64,000 bases of DNA from Pedobacter faecalis (lineage in GTDB: Bacteria > Bacteroidota > Bacteroidia > Sphingobacteriales > Sphingobacteriaceae), in contig NZ_JARXOW010000001.1 of assembly GCF_030182585.1 (NCBI RefSeq), positions 62,001-126,000 of the forward strand. Reading direction: 5' to 3'. The notes beneath the pieces are model-generated. The model searched no databases, was not told the DNA's origin, and saw nothing but the letters and a program-made list of their open reading frames with translations. This document shows, piece by piece, positions 53,618-61,117 of the stretch. Positions within the stretch are counted from its first letter, which is position 1. The number at the start of each line of letters is the position of its first letter. Both the position numbers and the translations under genes were made by a program.

Positions 53618-54835
53618 ATGAAAAAAATATTCTTATTATGCATACTGCTGCCTATCATAGGTTTAGCCCAGGAAAAGGGTGTTCAATTTGAACACGGACT
53701 TTCCTGGCAGCAGGTAAAAGATAAAGCAAAAAAAGAAAATAAATACCTTTTTGTAGACTGTTATACCACCTGGTGTGCCCCCTGCAAGCAAATGGCTACC
53801 GAAGTTTTTACGCAGGAGAAGGTTGGCGATTTTTTAAACAAGAACTTTGTGAATGTCAAAATACAGTTCGACAAGACCAAAAGCGACAGCGAAGAGATAA
53901 AAAGCTGGTATTCTGATGCTCAGGCAATCAACGATGAGTTTAAAATCACAGCCTATCCAACCTTTTTAATCTTTTCTCCGGAAGGGGAACTGGTGCACCG
54001 CATCGTGGGTGGGGGCAAGGCAGATGATTTTATCGCATGGGTAAAAGTTGCGCTCGACCCGGAAACGCAGTATTACACTTTGCTTAAGCAAAATGGTTCT
54101 GCCTCTGGCAATCCTCAGCGTTTGAAGAAGCTTGCATTGGCTGCGGAGATCGCAAAGGACGAACAAAATGCGATCAGATTTGCGGATGATTATTTGGCTA
54201 CCCAAAGCGGTCTTTTTACCATGGACAACCTGGAGTTCGTTACAAGGTTCATCAAAAACACTGATAGCAAGGGGTTTAAGCTGGTATTGGGCAATCGCGA
54301 AAAAGTTGATGCTGTGCTTGGAAAGGGAAAAGCGAACGAAATCCTAAGTGGCGTTATAGTCAGGGAACGCATTAACCCGGCTTTTCAAAACCTCGCGATA
54401 GATATTGATTCGCTGATTGCGGTCACAAAAGCAAAATACCCTGAGGTTGACATCACTAAGCCGGCAGATATGATAAGAATCCTGTTTTTCCAGGTAAACA
54501 AAAACTGGGATCGGTTCCAGCCGGCGCTCATGGCTTATATGGACAAGTATGGAGATGAGTTGATCCCTAATGCCTTAAACTATTTTGCCAGGACAGTGTT
54601 TGAAAACTGCAAGGATCCGGATTGTATTGCTGCGGCTATGGCCTGGAGTAAACGGAGTGTAGAGAACACACAGAGCAAAGAACCCGCTTACCTGGATACT
54701 TATGCCAGCCTGCTGTATAAGTTAGGCAATAAACAAGAGGCGATTCTGATGCAGCAACGAGCGGTCGACCTCGTTTCAGGCGAAAACAAAACGGGTTACC
54801 AGGCTACGCTCGACAGGATGTTAAAAGGTCAATAA
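53618..54835 (+). CDS. Secreted thioredoxin-fold protein
   Basis: A 405-residue protein with a signal peptide (MKKIFLLCILLPIIGLAQ). Residues 25-145 form a thioredoxin domain with the active-site CAPC in YTTWCAPCKQMATEVF and a cis-proline loop (ITAYPTFLIFSPEG). The C-terminal 250 residues are mostly helical without a motif I know. It is probably periplasmic and reduces or rearranges disulphides of envelope proteins. It is 29 bases after susD, and thioredoxin-fold genes often accompany such SusCD loci. A convergent terminator lies 20 bases after the stop. Confidence 0.88.
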   Translation: MKKIFLLCILLPIIGLAQEKGVQFEHGLSWQQVKDKAKKENKYLFVDCYTTWCAPCKQMATEVFTQEKVGDFLNKNFVNVKIQFDKTKSDSEEIKSWYSDAQAINDEFKITAYPTFLIFSPEGELVHRIVGGGKADDFIAWVKVALDPETQYYTLLKQNGSASGNPQRLKKLALAAEIAKDEQNAIRFADDYLATQSGLFTMDNLEFVTRFIKNTDSKGFKLVLGNREKVDAVLGKGKANEILSGVIVRERINPAFQNLAIDIDSLIAVTKAKYPEVDITKPADMIRILFFQVNKNWDRFQPALMAYMDKYGDELIPNALNYFARTVFENCKDPDCIAAAMAWSKRSVENTQSKEPAYLDTYASLLYKLGNKQEAILMQQRAVDLVSGENKTGYQATLDRMLKGQ

Positions 54836-54850
54836 AGTTATTTTAGGTCT

Positions 54851-54878
54851 AAAAGGGATACCTGATCACGGTATCCCC
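54851..54878. terminator. Terminator between convergent thioredoxin and alcohol dehydrogenase genes
   Basis: GGGATACC (54855-54862) and GGTATCCC (54870-54877) form the stem with a 7-base loop. The minus strand has TTTT after the stem, the plus strand CTT only, so it serves mainly the leftward gene and probably also the SusCD unit. Confidence 0.65.
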
Positions 54879-54930
54879 TTCAAGTTGTCGTAAAGTGCCT
54901 AATGCGCCAAAAGCGGAGCTATCTGAAGGA

Positions 54931-56088
54931 TCAGGGTTTAAGGACAACTTTAACACAGTCGTCCTTTTTCTCATCAAATATCTTGTAGCCGTGGGACACC
55001 TCGCTCAACGGCAAGGTATGGGTGATGATATCGTCTAAGACGACCTTATGTTCTTTCACCAGTTCGATCAGCGTATCGATATGATTAAGCACCGGTGCCT
55101 GACCTTGTTTGATGGTGATGCCTTTGTCAAATATCCTGAACAGCGGGAAGTTATCGTACGGGCTGCCATAAACACCCAGAATGGACACGGTCCCCATGCG
55201 CCTTACGGCCTGGAAACACATGTCCAGTACTTTCATACTGCCTTTTTCGAAATTAACGGTCGCTTTTACTTTGTCAAGGAAGCTGCGTTCGGGTTCAAAT
55301 CCAACGGCATCGATACAAACATCGGCCCCTCTTCCACCGGTCATCTCGCGTATGGCTTCAACAACGTCTGTTTTATTTGGGTTCAGCACATCCACGTTGT
55401 TGACTGCCCTGGCTTTTTCCAGGCGGTAATCCAGCGGGTCAATGGCAATTACCCTGCTTGCACCGTGCAGCCACGCAGCTTTTTGCGCCATAAGCCCTAC
55501 GGGGCCGGAGCCAAAGATTGCCACTACTTCTCCGCCTTTCATCTGTGCCCAGTCCACGCCCGACCATCCTGTGGGGAAAATATCAGTCAGAAAAAGGGCT
55601 TGTTCATCAGTAAGATGCTCGGGAATGATCCTCGGGCTGACATCTCCGTAGGGTACTCTCACGTATTCTGCCTGGCCGCCGGAGTAGCCGCCATAAAGAT
55701 CGGTATAACCAAAAAGGGCTGCGCCTTTTTGATCCATCATATCCCCATTGGGCCCGTAATGTTTATAATTGGAGTTCTCGCATGCCGGGGACGCTCCGTG
55801 GTTGCAGAAAAAACACTGACCGCAGGCAATCGGGAATGGGACAATAACCCGGTCGCCTTTTTTCAGGTTCCTGACCTCAGCGCCAACCTCTTCCACAATG
55901 CCCATGAATTCATGACCCATAACCATGTCTTCAGTCTGTGGTACGGCCCCGCTCAGGATGTGCAGGTCTGAACCGCAAATGGCCGTGGAGGTAACGCGTA
56001 ATATGATGTCGGTGGCCAGTTCAATTCTGGGGTCTTCTACGGTCGTATAACTGATATCGCCTGGCTTATGGAATACTGCTGCTTTCAT
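54931..56088 (-). CDS. Zinc-dependent alcohol dehydrogenase family protein
   Basis: A 385-residue MDR enzyme. The catalytic zinc site has AICGSDLHI and GHEFMGIVEEVG; the structural zinc site has CGQCFFCNHGASPAC with four cysteines. The NAD(P)-binding fold is VAIFGSGPVGLMAQKAA. It resembles glutathione-independent formaldehyde dehydrogenase-like members, but the substrate cannot be fixed. It is divergent from nothing: the next leftward gene Lrp starts upstream at 56675, so they may share regulation. It is monocistronic with a terminator at 54851. Confidence 0.9.
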   Translation of the reverse strand: MKAAVFHKPGDISYTTVEDPRIELATDIILRVTSTAICGSDLHILSGAVPQTEDMVMGHEFMGIVEEVGAEVRNLKKGDRVIVPFPIACGQCFFCNHGASPACENSNYKHYGPNGDMMDQKGAALFGYTDLYGGYSGGQAEYVRVPYGDVSPRIIPEHLTDEQALFLTDIFPTGWSGVDWAQMKGGEVVAIFGSGPVGLMAQKAAWLHGASRVIAIDPLDYRLEKARAVNNVDVLNPNKTDVVEAIREMTGGRGADVCIDAVGFEPERSFLDKVKATVNFEKGSMKVLDMCFQAVRRMGTVSILGVYGSPYDNFPLFRIFDKGITIKQGQAPVLNHIDTLIELVKEHKVVLDDIITHTLPLSEVSHGYKIFDEKKDDCVKVVLKP

Positions 56089-56213
56089 AGATGTTCAATA
56101 GTTAGATTAACAAGAACAACATCTTTTCTGGCAAACAGTTTTGTTTAGTTGATAAGAATATTAAAGTTCAGCAGTCACATTACTTGCCTTTTGCGACGAC
56201 AACAGACTGCCGG

Positions 56214-56675
56214 TCAAAAACTGATATTATGGGTGTTTTTGATCTCTGACATTACAAAAGTACTGTGCGTACTGCCGATGCTTTCTACCGAGCCTAACTT
56301 ATTGAACACAAAGTCCTGGTAATGCTTCATGTCCTTGGCATACACTTTCAGGAAGAAATCATAGTCGCCGGAAATATTATAACATTCTACCACTTCCTCG
56401 ATATCCATAATAGCAGTTACAAAGTGGTGGCCAATTTTCTTATCGTGCTGTTTGAGCTTGATGTTACAGAAAACGATAAATCCCTGATTGAATTTTTCCG
56501 CATCCAGTATCGCGATATACTTCTTAATATAACCGCCGGTTTCCAGCCGTTTCATCCTTTCAAAAACCGGGGAAGGTGAAAGATTGACCATCGCCGCCAG
56601 TTCTCTATTGGTGTGTTTTGCATTATTGGCCACTATTTTAAGCAGCATTAAATCAATCTCGTCGAGTTCGCTCAT
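56214..56675 (-). CDS. Lrp/AsnC family transcriptional regulator
   Basis: A 153-residue feast/famine regulator: helix-turn-helix at about 5-55 (DLMLLKIVANNAKHTNRELA, VNLSPSPVFERMKRLE) and the RAM ligand domain (about 65-150, YNISGDYDFFLKVYAKD). It is divergent from mesX, separated by 179 bases. Two minus-strand -7-like elements (TATTTTTG at 56699-56706 and TAGTTTTG at 56740-56747) may start it. Regulation of the mes genes by methionine or another amino acid is a reasonable inference from position. Confidence 0.92.
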   Translation of the reverse strand: MSELDEIDLMLLKIVANNAKHTNRELAAMVNLSPSPVFERMKRLETGGYIKKYIAILDAEKFNQGFIVFCNIKLKQHDKKIGHHFVTAIMDIEEVVECYNISGDYDFFLKVYAKDMKHYQDFVFNKLGSVESIGSTHSTFVMSEIKNTHNISF

Positions 56676-56798
56676 GGAATAATCTCCTTTTTATCGTACA
56701 AAAATAGTAAATCTTACGTATAAAAAACTGAGATATAATCAAAACTAAGACAAAACTTCCGAATATAATGAATTACTACGTTTTAAATTCTTCAAATA

Positions 56799-56806
56799 TA
56801 CCTTTG
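56799..56806 (+). promoter_or_regulatory. -7 promoter element of the mesX-mesD cluster
   Basis: TACCTTTG matches TAnnTTTG, 48 bases before the mesX start, in the divergent region shared with the Lrp-family gene. No obvious -33 element at normal spacing was seen. Confidence 0.5.
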
Positions 56807-56854
56807 TAGAAGTTTAAAAGATGGAATAAACAAAGGAAATATATAGAAGAGACC

Positions 56855-57847
56855 ATGAATACCGTCAAAACAGATTTTACATTCACGCTAAAGAGCACGT
56901 GCTTAGATGAAAATTATTACCCCGCAAGTCAAACGCGTCTGACAACCAATTTTGCAAACCTGGCCAGAGGAGATAATCGCCAACAAAACTTACGTAATGC
57001 CTTGAATATGATTAACAATCGTTTCAATGCACTGGCTCATTTGGATAATCCAAAAGGTGATCGTTACCTGGTAGAATTGGAGATCATCACAGTAAGGATG
57101 AGTATTGATGATAAAAACGGCATTAACGATCTGCCGATGATTGAAGTTTTAAAAACGAATATTTTTGACCGTAAGACTAACCAGCATATAGAAGGTATTG
57201 CAGGAAATAATTTTTCTTCTTATGTGCGTGATTACGATTTCAGTGTTTTATTGATCGAGCACAATAAAGATAAATCTGGTTTTACTGTTCCTGAAAATTT
57301 TGGTGATCTGCACGGCAAGCTCTATAAGTGCTTTGTGAATTCAGACACTTATAAAGCGCATTTTAAGATGTCGCCGATCATTTGTCTAAGTGTATCGAGC
57401 AACAAAACGTATACGCGCACGGAGTATCAGCATCCGGTCCTGGGTTTTGAGTATGTGCAGGATCAGTATTCTCTCACTGACGAATATTTCTCTAAAATGG
57501 GCTTAAAAGTCCGTTTTTTCATGCCTGCGAACAGTGTGGCACCAATGGCTTTTTATCATTCCGGAGATCTGCTTGCTGATTATACTGATCTTGGACTGAT
57601 CAGCTCAATCAGCACGATGGAGACTTTCCAGAAGATTTATCGGCCTGAAATTTATAATGCAAATTCAGTGGCTGGGAAAATCTATCAGCCTAGTCTTAAA
57701 CACGAAGATTATTCATTGACCCGCGTGGTTTATGACCGGGAAGAACGCAGCCGATTGGCTGTTGAACAGGGCAAATATGCTGAAGTGCATTTCATTAAGC
57801 CTTACAAAAGTCTATTAGAGCAGTGGTCTGCCAATTTTGCGCTTTAA
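56855..57847 (+). CDS. mesX: DUF1852 protein (MesX-like), needed for MesD methionine synthase
   Basis: A 330-residue cytosolic protein of the DUF1852 family. The start TDFTFTLKSTCLDENYYPAS and the segments NFANLARGDNRQQNLRNALN and VSSNKTYTRTEYQHPVLGFE are typical. In Proteobacteria DUF1852 (MesX) accompanies the core methionine synthase MesD and is required for its function; that link is established for the family, not for this protein. mesD follows after 26 bases. The gene reads richer in A+T, with more TTA and AAT codons, than the flanking genes, which hints at a different history. Confidence 0.88.
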   Translation: MNTVKTDFTFTLKSTCLDENYYPASQTRLTTNFANLARGDNRQQNLRNALNMINNRFNALAHLDNPKGDRYLVELEIITVRMSIDDKNGINDLPMIEVLKTNIFDRKTNQHIEGIAGNNFSSYVRDYDFSVLLIEHNKDKSGFTVPENFGDLHGKLYKCFVNSDTYKAHFKMSPIICLSVSSNKTYTRTEYQHPVLGFEYVQDQYSLTDEYFSKMGLKVRFFMPANSVAPMAFYHSGDLLADYTDLGLISSISTMETFQKIYRPEIYNANSVAGKIYQPSLKHEDYSLTRVVYDREERSRLAVEQGKYAEVHFIKPYKSLLEQWSANFAL

Positions 57848-57873
57848 TTATCACAACACCTAAAGATTATTAT

Positions 57874-58905
57874 ATGAAGAAATTATTATTACCCACCTCA
57901 ATTGTTGGAAGTTTACCTAAACCTGCCTGGCTTGCACCACCCGAAAAACTATGGTCACCCTGGAAATTAGAAGGCGATCAGTTATTGGAAGGGAAACAAG
58001 ACGCATTGCGCATCGCTTTGCAGGAGCAACAATTCGCAGATTTAGATATTGTTTGCGATGGTGAGCAAACACGCCAACATTTCGTAACCACTTTCATCGA
58101 GCATTTAAGCGGTGTAGATTTTGAAAATCGTAGAACAGTAAGGATCCGTGACCGTTATGACGCGAGTGTGCCTGTGGTTGTGGGTGAGGTTGCACGTCAA
58201 AAAGCAGTTTTTGTTGAAGATGCCAAATTTTTACGTAAACAAACCGATAAGCCTATCAAATGGGCATTACCTGGACCGCTTACCATGGTAGATACGTTGT
58301 ACGATGATCATTACAAAAGTCGGGAAAAATTGGCCTGGGAATTTGCGAAAGCACTTAACGAAGAAGCAAGAGAACTGCAAGATGCCGGAGTAGATATTAT
58401 CCAGTTTGATGAACCTGCATTTAATGTGTTCTTCGATGAAGTTAACGATTGGGGAATGGCAACATTAGAAAGGGCCATTGAAGGTTTACACTGCGAAACT
58501 GCAGTGCATATTTGCTACGGCTATGGAATACAGGCTAATAATGACTGGAAAAAGACACTGGGTTCAGAATGGCGCCAATACGAAGAAATTTTCCCTAAAA
58601 TTCAAAAATCTAAAATTGATGTGGTATCATTAGAGTGCCACAACTCAAATGTGCCTTTAGATTTAATGGAACTGGTACGTGGCAAAAAAGTAATGGTCGG
58701 CGCTATTGATGTGGCCACCAGCACGATCGAAACACCTGAGGAAGTAGCCGATACCTTACGTAGAACGCTGGAGTTTGTGGACATCGAAAATCTTTACCCT
58801 AGTACAAACTGTGGTATGGCTCCGTTATCACGAAGCGTGGCCAGAGGTAAGCTAAGTGCTTTAAGCGCGGGAGCAGAGATTATACGCAAAGAAAATGCGA
58901 GTTAA
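57874..58905 (+). CDS. mesD: Core methionine synthase, MesD-like (cobalamin- and folate-independent type)
   Basis: A 343-residue MetE C-terminal-like enzyme that methylates homocysteine. ATG 57874 is the start (MKKLLLPTSIVGSLPKPAW); an upstream in-frame ATG at 57823 lies inside mesX. The zinc ligands are in place: His212 and Cys214 (AVHICYGYG), Glu254 (SLECHNS) and Cys313 (STNCGMAPLS). It lacks the N-terminal half of MetE that binds polyglutamyl folate, so the methyl donor is not methyl-THF-polyglutamate as in MetE. The core is followed by a transporter gene at 17 bases and an oxidoreductase gene, which suggests an operon. Confidence 0.9.
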   Translation: MKKLLLPTSIVGSLPKPAWLAPPEKLWSPWKLEGDQLLEGKQDALRIALQEQQFADLDIVCDGEQTRQHFVTTFIEHLSGVDFENRRTVRIRDRYDASVPVVVGEVARQKAVFVEDAKFLRKQTDKPIKWALPGPLTMVDTLYDDHYKSREKLAWEFAKALNEEARELQDAGVDIIQFDEPAFNVFFDEVNDWGMATLERAIEGLHCETAVHICYGYGIQANNDWKKTLGSEWRQYEEIFPKIQKSKIDVVSLECHNSNVPLDLMELVRGKKVMVGAIDVATSTIETPEEVADTLRRTLEFVDIENLYPSTNCGMAPLSRSVARGKLSALSAGAEIIRKENAS

Positions 58906-58922
58906 GAATATATTGAATTACA

Positions 58923-59924
58923 TTGAAGAAGTTACTAGAAATATTAGGCAGAGCAGGTCTCGACGGTTTCCTGTTAATGATAGGCATCATGATTTTGCTT
59001 GCCTATTTTTTGCCCCAGCCAGGTATGGTCAAAGAACCTGTTTCGCTCGAGCAGATTGCGGGTGCAGGCGTGTCGTTGATTTTCTTCTTCTATGGCCTGC
59101 GGCTGAGTGTTGAGAAGCTGAAAGCCGGGCTTGCCAACTGGAAAATGCACATCGTTGTTCAGTTGACCACCTTTTTGTTTTTCCCGCTCCTGGTTTTGGC
59201 ATCTCGTCCCTTGTTTGTTGGCACCGACTTCGAGTTGCTTTGGCTGGGCGTGTTTTTTCTGGCAGCTTTACCATCCACAGTTTCCTCTTCGGTGGTCATG
59301 GTATCCATCGCCAGGGGCAATATTCCCGCAGCCATTTTCAACGCGAGCATTTCAAGTTTGATCGGAGTAGTGGTTACCCCGCTTTGGGTCGGACTGTTCA
59401 TCGCTTCTGCAACAGGCGATTTTGATGTCACTGATATCGTCGCAAAGTTGATTCTCCAGGTCTTGTTGCCCGTTATTATCGGCATCAGCCTCAACTCCCG
59501 TTTTGGCGCCATTGCCGAAAAATATAAGAAACAACTAAAATATTTTGATCAGGCAATTATCCTCAGCATCATCTACACGTCGTTTTGCAAGTCGTTCTCC
59601 GAACATCTTTTTGAAGGCTTCAGCACCCCAGAACTTGCCGTGCTCGCCGCAGGGATGATGGTCTTGTTTTTTGCCGTATTCCTTTGTGTCTGGCTACTCA
59701 GTCGCTTGTTTGGCTTTTCAGATGAAGATCGTATTACCGTCTTATTTTGCGGATCTAAGAAGTCATTGGTGCACGGTACCGTCATGTCAAAAATACTCTT
59801 TCAGCACAGTACCATTACCGGCATCATATTGCTGCCACTCATGCTTTACCATGCCTTGCAATTGATCGCCGCCAGCATTATCGCTAAAGCTATGGCACGA
59901 CGAAAAGAAATTCTTAATACTTGA
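58923..59924 (+). CDS. Bile acid:sodium symporter family protein (YfeH-like)
   Basis: A 333-residue inner-membrane protein with about ten helices, resembling the SBF-like YfeH family. The family segments are SLIFFFYGLRLSVEKLKAGL, AALPSTVSSSVVMVSIARGN and VLFCGSKKSLVHGTVMSKIL. A TTG start at 58923 precedes MKKLLEILGRAG, 17 bases after mesD. The transported molecule is unknown; by position it could be an organic acid or a sulphur compound tied to methionine synthesis. Confidence 0.88.
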   Translation: MKKLLEILGRAGLDGFLLMIGIMILLAYFLPQPGMVKEPVSLEQIAGAGVSLIFFFYGLRLSVEKLKAGLANWKMHIVVQLTTFLFFPLLVLASRPLFVGTDFELLWLGVFFLAALPSTVSSSVVMVSIARGNIPAAIFNASISSLIGVVVTPLWVGLFIASATGDFDVTDIVAKLILQVLLPVIIGISLNSRFGAIAEKYKKQLKYFDQAIILSIIYTSFCKSFSEHLFEGFSTPELAVLAAGMMVLFFAVFLCVWLLSRLFGFSDEDRITVLFCGSKKSLVHGTVMSKILFQHSTITGIILLPLMLYHALQLIAASIIAKAMARRKEILNT

Positions 59925-59935
59925 TCGAAGTTAAT

Positions 59936-61018
59936 ATGAAACTGCTAGAAAAAATACAGTTAGGCGATGTCAGCCTGAAAAATAGAATGGCAATGGCAGC
60001 GATGACCAGAGGCCGCGCAGACATCAATGGCTTAGTGGGTGATATGACCATAGAATATTATACCCAAAGGGCAGGTGCAGGTCTGATTTTTACCGAAGCG
60101 ATCAGGATCAGCGAGGACGCTACCGGCAGTCCGCGCACTCCGGGTATTTTTACAGGTCAACAAATAGCAGCATGGAAGAAGGTTACAGCTGCGGTACATG
60201 ATAAAGGCGGTGTTATTATAGCCCAGCTTTGGCACACCGGCCGCGTGGGGCATTCTATAGACAGGAACGGTAAGCTCCCTTTTGCGCCATCACCCTTGCC
60301 TGTCCGGGGAATGCAGCATTTTACTTCTCAGGGTCTGAAAGATTATGAGATTCCCAGGAAAATGACGGTCCCCGAGATCAGTCAGACCATAAAGGACTAC
60401 GGCCAGGCCGCAAAAAATGCCTTGGCCGCCGGATTCGACGGCGTTGCGCTTCACGCTGCCAACGGCTATTTGCCCAATCAGTTCTTAGCCGAAAGTGCCA
60501 ACCAAAGGACGGATGATTATGGCGGCAGCATCCCTAAGAGAGCCCGCTTTGTACTGGGGGTGATGCAGGAATTGATCCGTGCAGTGGGAAGTGAAAAGGT
60601 GGGGATTAAAATATCTCCTTACCATTCCTATGGCGACATGATACTGGATGACCCTGCCGCTACTTATACCTACCTGATCGAAAAACTGAACGAAATGGAT
60701 TTTGCCTATGTGGAACTCATGAGGCGCAGCCCTTATTTCCCTTCGCCGGAACATAATGCTGCTGACAACGAGATAGAATTCTTTGGCAGGAAGATTCGCC
60801 AGACCGTTATTGCCAATGCAGGGTATGACAAAGCTTCTGCCGAAGCAGAACTTGAAAAAGGTATTGCAAAACTTATTTCCTTTGGTAAGCTATACATCGC
60901 AAACCCCGACCTGCCTGAGCGGTTCAAAAAAAGTGCCGCCCTTAGTGAGCCGAACAGGGCAACCATGTATGGGGGCGGGAAACTTGGTTATACGGATTAT
61001 CCATTCCTGGATCAATAA
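59936..61018 (+). CDS. Old yellow enzyme family NADH:flavin oxidoreductase
   Basis: A 360-residue FMN-dependent ene-reductase of the OYE family. ATG 59936 gives MKLLEKIQLGDVSLKNRM; a TTG at 59921 in frame is also possible. The signatures are IIAQLWHTGRVGHS, and ALHAANGYLPNQFLAESANQ, with the His and Asn that bind the phenolic or carbonyl oxygen; NQRTDDYGGS follows. It starts 11 bases after the transporter stop, so it ends the mesX-mesD-transporter-OYE unit. Whether it acts in that pathway or is a general detoxifying enzyme is not known. Confidence 0.92.
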   Translation: MKLLEKIQLGDVSLKNRMAMAAMTRGRADINGLVGDMTIEYYTQRAGAGLIFTEAIRISEDATGSPRTPGIFTGQQIAAWKKVTAAVHDKGGVIIAQLWHTGRVGHSIDRNGKLPFAPSPLPVRGMQHFTSQGLKDYEIPRKMTVPEISQTIKDYGQAAKNALAAGFDGVALHAANGYLPNQFLAESANQRTDDYGGSIPKRARFVLGVMQELIRAVGSEKVGIKISPYHSYGDMILDDPAATYTYLIEKLNEMDFAYVELMRRSPYFPSPEHNAADNEIEFFGRKIRQTVIANAGYDKASAEAELEKGIAKLISFGKLYIANPDLPERFKKSAALSEPNRATMYGGGKLGYTDYPFLDQ

Positions 61019-61117
61019 AAATACTACCTTTTAATCAAATTATTATCATAGACTTTCTATACAGTAAAGGGCAGGATTGAATGCTTATATTGCGGAACCT
61101 TTAAATATGAATGCATC

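Noticed and set aside
55048..55971. Long open frame opposite the alcohol dehydrogenase gene (307 codons, plus strand)
   Set aside because: It is an antisense shadow of a clear zinc alcohol dehydrogenase; the peptide is rich in His, Cys and Phe without any domain or promoter.
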